From Treponema phagedenis (GTDB lineage Bacteria > Spirochaetota > Spirochaetia > Treponematales > Treponemataceae), in the NCBI RefSeq assembly GCF_008153345.1, contig NZ_CP042818.1, positions 2,356,001-2,420,000 of the forward strand: a stretch of DNA of 64,000 nucleotides, written 5' to 3'. Below the pieces are notes generated by a model, which had not been told where the DNA came from, did no database searches, and saw only the letters and a list, made by a program, of their open reading frames with translations. The position numbers were made by a program, and so were the translations under genes. Positions 60,086-64,000 of this stretch are shown here, piece after piece (position 1 is the first letter of the stretch; every line of letters starts with the position of its first letter).

Positions 60086-62218
60086 TCAAGGTTTTTCATT
60101 ATTTTTCATTACCAAAATCGTAACATCATCTTGTATCTCATTTGAAATAAAGTCAAGCAATCCAGAGTAAATATCTTTTGCAATTTCTTCCGTATTTTTA
60201 TCTTTGTTTGCCTGCAAAATTCTATTTACACGATCGTTGCCAAATCTATCACCTCTGAGGTTCTGCGCTTCCAGCACGCCGTCTGTAGTGAAAACCACAA
60301 CATCTTTCGGATGCAATGTTATTTTCCGAACCTTTAAAAACGGTGCAATATTTTTTACAAACCCGAGGACTCTCCCCTCTCCCTGTACTTCTATTACATT
60401 TTGATAGGTTTGTATATACATTGCCATCAGCGGTATACCGCAGTTTAAATAATAAACGGTATTTGTCGGAAAGTCTATGATTCCGAATAAACCTGCAAAA
60501 AACGTTCCGCGCGGTAAATTATCTTTTACAAAAGAATTTATTTTTATGATTAACTTTTTAAAATCTCCGGTTTCTTGCAAAAAAGTATGAATAACGGATT
60601 TTAAAATAACCATCGACATACTTGCCGCCAATCCTTTTCCCGCGACGTCTCCGATTAAAAACAAGAACCTGTCTTCAGTCAGTTTAATAAAATCAATAAA
60701 GTCTCCACCAAGCTGATGCGCTGAATAGGAAACGGATCCTACGGTAATAGCTTTATTTTCAATTTTATCCATATTTTTTTGGATTGAGCCGATTATCTGG
60801 TCAGACATTTCAACTTCACGGTCAACGGTGAGAATAATATCCTGCTTTGCAATATTGCTAAGATAATAAATAATTAAAAAGAAATACGAGTAAATATTGC
60901 GTAAAACCCGTATATCATACTGATTATACTCGGCTCCACGGTTTTTTGCACCTAAGCCTATGCAACCAATAAGTTTTTGCCCTTCACGGATAAGAATAAT
61001 TGTTTGCGCATCCATCTCCGTAAATACGTCCAGCATTTCTGATTTAATGTTTTCATAAATATAGTTTGCAACTATTTCGGTTTTTGTAATAACGGAAACA
61101 TTTCTATTCATTAAAAATGCAAAACATTTTTTACCGGTTGGGATCGATAAGCGTTTTTCAAAATCGGAATATACCGTTTTAAAAACACCGTTTTCATCGG
61201 TAATTAAAATTCCCAAACCGCAGCAGTCAATTCTGGTTTTCATCAGTTCTACAAAACTTTGTAAAATACTGTCTCGCCCTAAGGTGTAATCAAATTGCTG
61301 TAACTCTTCGGTTAATTTACTTTCATAATCCGAAGTATCACCTAACAGAAAAGCAAATTTTTTTGTAATAAAATCTCTGGTGATAAAAAGTATGAATGAA
61401 GTTATAATTCCGCCTAAAAGGAGCATCCTCAAAGTCGGAGACGTTTGCACAATAAATGCCGCCGCAAGCCCCGCCGTGAGGGCAAACATCAGTGTAAAAA
61501 AGATAAACCGAGCAAAAGAAAGCAGAATTTGCTTTAAATCAAAAACACTGGTAAGAGAAAACGCTGCCTGAGAAATAAAAAGAACACAAAGGATGCCAAT
61601 CGGGAATAAAGAAAAAACCCAAGGAAAAAATGCAAAAAGTCTTACGATCACAATCCATGAGATAAGCGCCGCAAGAACAGAAAAAGCAATTAAAATAAGT
61701 TGTTGCCGATAAATATTACTTTTGATTTTGAAAGCCTTTACCACAAGAAGAATAAACGAAACTACAGGAACCGCAAAAAGAAAAATATATACATACAGTT
61801 CAGCCCCCGTTAAAAAAGGAAGTATCTTTTTTGAATAAAACTTAAAGCTGACTATAGAATTCCAACTAAACCGTCCTACCGCAAAAAAAACTAAAAAAAT
61901 ACCGAAAGTATGCAGTAAAAAATTAAGAATACTGAATGTTTTGTTTTTTTCAAAATAAGGTACTTTAAAAGTCATGTTAAGCAAAGAATGAGATGTAAGA
62001 GTAAACGCAACCATTGCAAGTTTAAACATGAACGCTTGTGCTTCTACTTTATTATACATTACAAAACTTATAGAAACTGCGGATAGAAGGGCTGCAATGC
62101 CTGCTGTATGGGCAATCCTTCTTAAAAAAACACTTGATTGCCTGTCGTTAAATTTAAGATATACAGAGTCAAGAATAATAATTACCGCAAAGAAATATGC
62201 AAAAAACAATAAACCCAT
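60086..62218 (-). CDS. SpoIIE/RsbU-type PP2C phosphatase with membrane sensor and GAF-like domain
   Basis: 710 residues. The N-terminal half has about nine membrane helices (to about residue 285), followed by a GAF-like domain (about 310-450). The PP2C domain is at about 485-710 with metal-binding residues in AHQLGGDFIDFIKL and FLFLIGDVAGKGLAASM, VVFTTDGVLEA, and DDVTILVMK. It dephosphorylates a STAS protein. It is 3 bp after the other phosphatase, so the two enzymes receive different signals for the same switch. Confidence 0.92.
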   Translation of the reverse strand: MGLLFFAYFFAVIIILDSVYLKFNDRQSSVFLRRIAHTAGIAALLSAVSISFVMYNKVEAQAFMFKLAMVAFTLTSHSLLNMTFKVPYFEKNKTFSILNFLLHTFGIFLVFFAVGRFSWNSIVSFKFYSKKILPFLTGAELYVYIFLFAVPVVSFILLVVKAFKIKSNIYRQQLILIAFSVLAALISWIVIVRLFAFFPWVFSLFPIGILCVLFISQAAFSLTSVFDLKQILLSFARFIFFTLMFALTAGLAAAFIVQTSPTLRMLLLGGIITSFILFITRDFITKKFAFLLGDTSDYESKLTEELQQFDYTLGRDSILQSFVELMKTRIDCCGLGILITDENGVFKTVYSDFEKRLSIPTGKKCFAFLMNRNVSVITKTEIVANYIYENIKSEMLDVFTEMDAQTIILIREGQKLIGCIGLGAKNRGAEYNQYDIRVLRNIYSYFFLIIYYLSNIAKQDIILTVDREVEMSDQIIGSIQKNMDKIENKAITVGSVSYSAHQLGGDFIDFIKLTEDRFLFLIGDVAGKGLAASMSMVILKSVIHTFLQETGDFKKLIIKINSFVKDNLPRGTFFAGLFGIIDFPTNTVYYLNCGIPLMAMYIQTYQNVIEVQGEGRVLGFVKNIAPFLKVRKITLHPKDVVVFTTDGVLEAQNLRGDRFGNDRVNRILQANKDKNTEEIAKDIYSGLLDFISNEIQDDVTILVMKNNEKP

Positions 62219-62221
62219 TAT

Positions 62222-63691
62222 TTACCTCTTCAGTTTTACCGCAACAATAGTAACATCATCCCGCATTGCATTATTTGCACTAAAAGATAAAGCCATATCG
62301 GCTATGTTTTTTACCATTTCTGCAGGCGGATTATGCGCAAACTCTTTTATTGAATCCAAATAATAATCGGTTTCTCCAAGTTCAATTCCATTTGCATCCA
62401 TTGTTTCTGGAATACCGTCTGAAAGCATCAATATAACATCTCCGTGATATAAGGGACGCTCTTCAACAATCACTTCATCTAAATCAATAATACCGACAAC
62501 GGAGCAATTGGATTCAAGCGTTTTGACCTTAAATGTCGGGCGTGATTCGGTAAGAATGAACGGCTTTTCCATAGAAGCATTTACATATTTTATTGTCATT
62601 TTTTTAGTATCAATCAATCCTAAAAACAAAACAGTATATTTGTCCTGTAATTTCATGCGTTTGATAGCGGTATCAATTGCATAAATAATACCTGCAAGAT
62701 CTTCTTTATTTTCTATAATTTGAATGGTATTCATAATAATACCCATGACGAGCGCTGCCGCCAAGCCTTTTCCAGAAACGTCTCCAGTAACCAGTAATGT
62801 TTTGTCCTCATCAATTTTTATGATATCGTAATAGTCGCCGGAAACATGCACAAGCGGTTGAAAATAGGCACCGACCTCGATAGAAGTCGTATCCGGCAGT
62901 TTTTTGGGCAAGAATGACCGCTGCGTATTTGCAACCATCGACCACTCTTGAAAAAGCTGTGAATAGTATAATAATTGCCCGAGGGTTTTTTCCCTGTTTA
63001 AATAGTCATTAAATTCATGCAATAAAATAGGAAAAATTTCAGGCTCGGTATTACGGATAAACCGACAAATAAGAAAAAAGCGTATATCTCCGCTTGCAAT
63101 AAACAGACCGCGAGCTTTTCGCTTATCTCCTACAAGCTGCATATTAGTATCGAAAAAATACAAACCTTCTGCCCAATACCATGTCCAGTCGGTAGAAAAG
63201 CGCCGCCTCATTAAATCATAGGTTTCGGGGTCGGAAATAAAAGCGGAAGTACTATTGTAAATAACATGTTCAGTTTTGGTGTTCGCAAGAAGAACGGCGC
63301 AGTCGGCTTGATATTCCAACTCTTCCTGAATGGCGGCTACCAGCTCCTCATGCCGATAACAGAACCGGAGTCGCTCAATAAAGTTGTTAAAAAGAGCGGT
63401 TTCCGTCTGCAAATATACATTTTTCTTTATTTGAGAAGAAATATATTCAGAAATTCCGCTTGCGGTTAAAGCAAAAATCATAAATATAAAAGAGGCTAAA
63501 AAGAATTTATCACGTAGGGTAAATTCGGAGAAACTTTCATAATTGGTTATGAGTAATGCCATATCTCGTGCAGATACCAACCGTCCCAAAAAAGAATAAC
63601 GCGGACTTAAAAATATTAAGAAGACCGCAAAGACCACGGAGATTGTGGCAAAGAACAACACTTTTGCCAGTAGAGTCCGTCTACGGATCAT
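62222..63691 (-). CDS. SpoIIE/RsbU-type PP2C phosphatase, first gene of the partner-switching operon
   Basis: 489 residues. Two membrane helices (about 9-28 and 62-80) flank a short extracytoplasmic loop, a cytoplasmic linker/sensor (about 90-245) follows, and the PP2C domain is at about 265-489 with HVSGDYYDIIKI, LLVTGDVSGKGLAAALVM, ILMLSDGIPE and DDVTIVAVKL. It acts on a phospho-STAS protein. It has a strong RBS (GGGAGGTGA). It is followed by the second phosphatase at 3 bp. Confidence 0.92.
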   Translation of the reverse strand: MIRRRTLLAKVLFFATISVVFAVFLIFLSPRYSFLGRLVSARDMALLITNYESFSEFTLRDKFFLASFIFMIFALTASGISEYISSQIKKNVYLQTETALFNNFIERLRFCYRHEELVAAIQEELEYQADCAVLLANTKTEHVIYNSTSAFISDPETYDLMRRRFSTDWTWYWAEGLYFFDTNMQLVGDKRKARGLFIASGDIRFFLICRFIRNTEPEIFPILLHEFNDYLNREKTLGQLLYYSQLFQEWSMVANTQRSFLPKKLPDTTSIEVGAYFQPLVHVSGDYYDIIKIDEDKTLLVTGDVSGKGLAAALVMGIIMNTIQIIENKEDLAGIIYAIDTAIKRMKLQDKYTVLFLGLIDTKKMTIKYVNASMEKPFILTESRPTFKVKTLESNCSVVGIIDLDEVIVEERPLYHGDVILMLSDGIPETMDANGIELGETDYYLDSIKEFAHNPPAEMVKNIADMALSFSANNAMRDDVTIVAVKLKR

Positions 63692-64000
63692 TTTTCACCT
63701 CCCTATATATATAATACCAAATCTTCATAAAATAAAAAAGTCCTCCATTTTTATTTTTGAACGTTTTAGCCGTTAACTCTATATTATCGGATACCGAGAA
63801 AACCCGATAGACTGTTACTGGAATCTTCAAAATAACAGATTTTTATCTATCGGCGCTTGTTTATAGAAAACCTTTAAAATTTAATTTTTAAAAGTTCTCC
63901 ATACTTTCATATATCGGCAAAAAACACTAAAAGTTGAACGCCCCGCTTCAAAGATATTTTTACCAAACACGATTTCTTTATTCTTACTGTTAAACACGGA
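63692..64000. other. Upstream region of the partner-switching operon
   Basis: 309 bp of AT-rich sequence without a supported gene. Short alternating TA runs (63703-63716) just before the RBS could form a -10. A loose inverted sequence ACCGAT-like appears around 63790, but nothing convincing. Confidence 0.4.

Overview
The window looks like about 64 kb of chromosome from a host-associated treponeme (phylum Spirochaetota). The block tamB-bamA-skp-mutS, the tmk neighbourhood, a FliL-type flagellar protein, CheW, a chemoreceptor, a PrcB-domain protein and two SpoIIE-type phosphatases support this. Base composition is moderately AT-rich. The genus is inferred from gene content and order. The species cannot be fixed from the sequence alone, although the large number of dispersed repeats would suit a repeat-rich species such as those around T. 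phagedenis or T. denticola.

Layout. 1-5 kb: ascorbate-type PTS locus on the minus strand (ulaG, a beta-propeller protein, IIC, IIB), then the start of an HPr-like gene; the promoter overlaps a 9-bp inverted repeat. 5-15.2 kb: envelope operon tamB-bamA-skp running into mutS. 15.2-17.5 kb: tmk, a small exported protein and tpx on the plus strand. 17.5-18.4 kb: a repeat element with a seven-copy tandem array. 18.4-23 kb: MATE exporter, a decayed glutamate dehydrogenase gene, an HTH-receiver regulator, recX, rpsI, rplM and a small membrane protein. 23.5-29.4 kb: oppABCDF. 29.8-39.3 kb: mnmE, PAP2 phosphatase, an HD-domain protein, a conserved spirochaete-type protein, recN, nadK, a DegT-like protein and cheW. 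39.3-48 kb: repeat-rich accessory stretch holding a broken permease gene, a chemoreceptor, a PrcB-like protein, and a FliL-like / membrane protein / ECF sigma / zinc anti-sigma operon. 48-51.8 kb: ogt, namZ and a serine hydrolase, with ATGA overlaps (peptidoglycan salvage). 51.9-56.2 kb: ktrB, five tandem 190-bp repeats, ktrA and a membrane PAS-like protein. 56.2-63.7 kb: aminotransferase and moxR fired divergently from overlapping promoters, then an Rsb-type partner-switching operon (two PP2C phosphatases, STAS protein, RsbW-like kinase) ending in a VanY-type carboxypeptidase.

Three non-coding themes stand out. First, a family of dispersed elements with terminal inverted repeats (GTATAACGTTTT) and a conserved core contains interchangeable hairpin modules that have been amplified and shuffled; at least nine copies or fragments lie in this window. 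Second, the ktrB-ktrA spacer is built of five copies of a structured 190/191-bp unit, and each junction repeats the ktrA ribosome-binding site and start codon. Third, several genes (moxR, the aminotransferase, ktrB, the serine hydrolase, probably tmk and tamB) have a -10 box six to nine bases before the start codon and no Shine-Dalgarno sequence, so their messages are predicted to be leaderless or nearly so.
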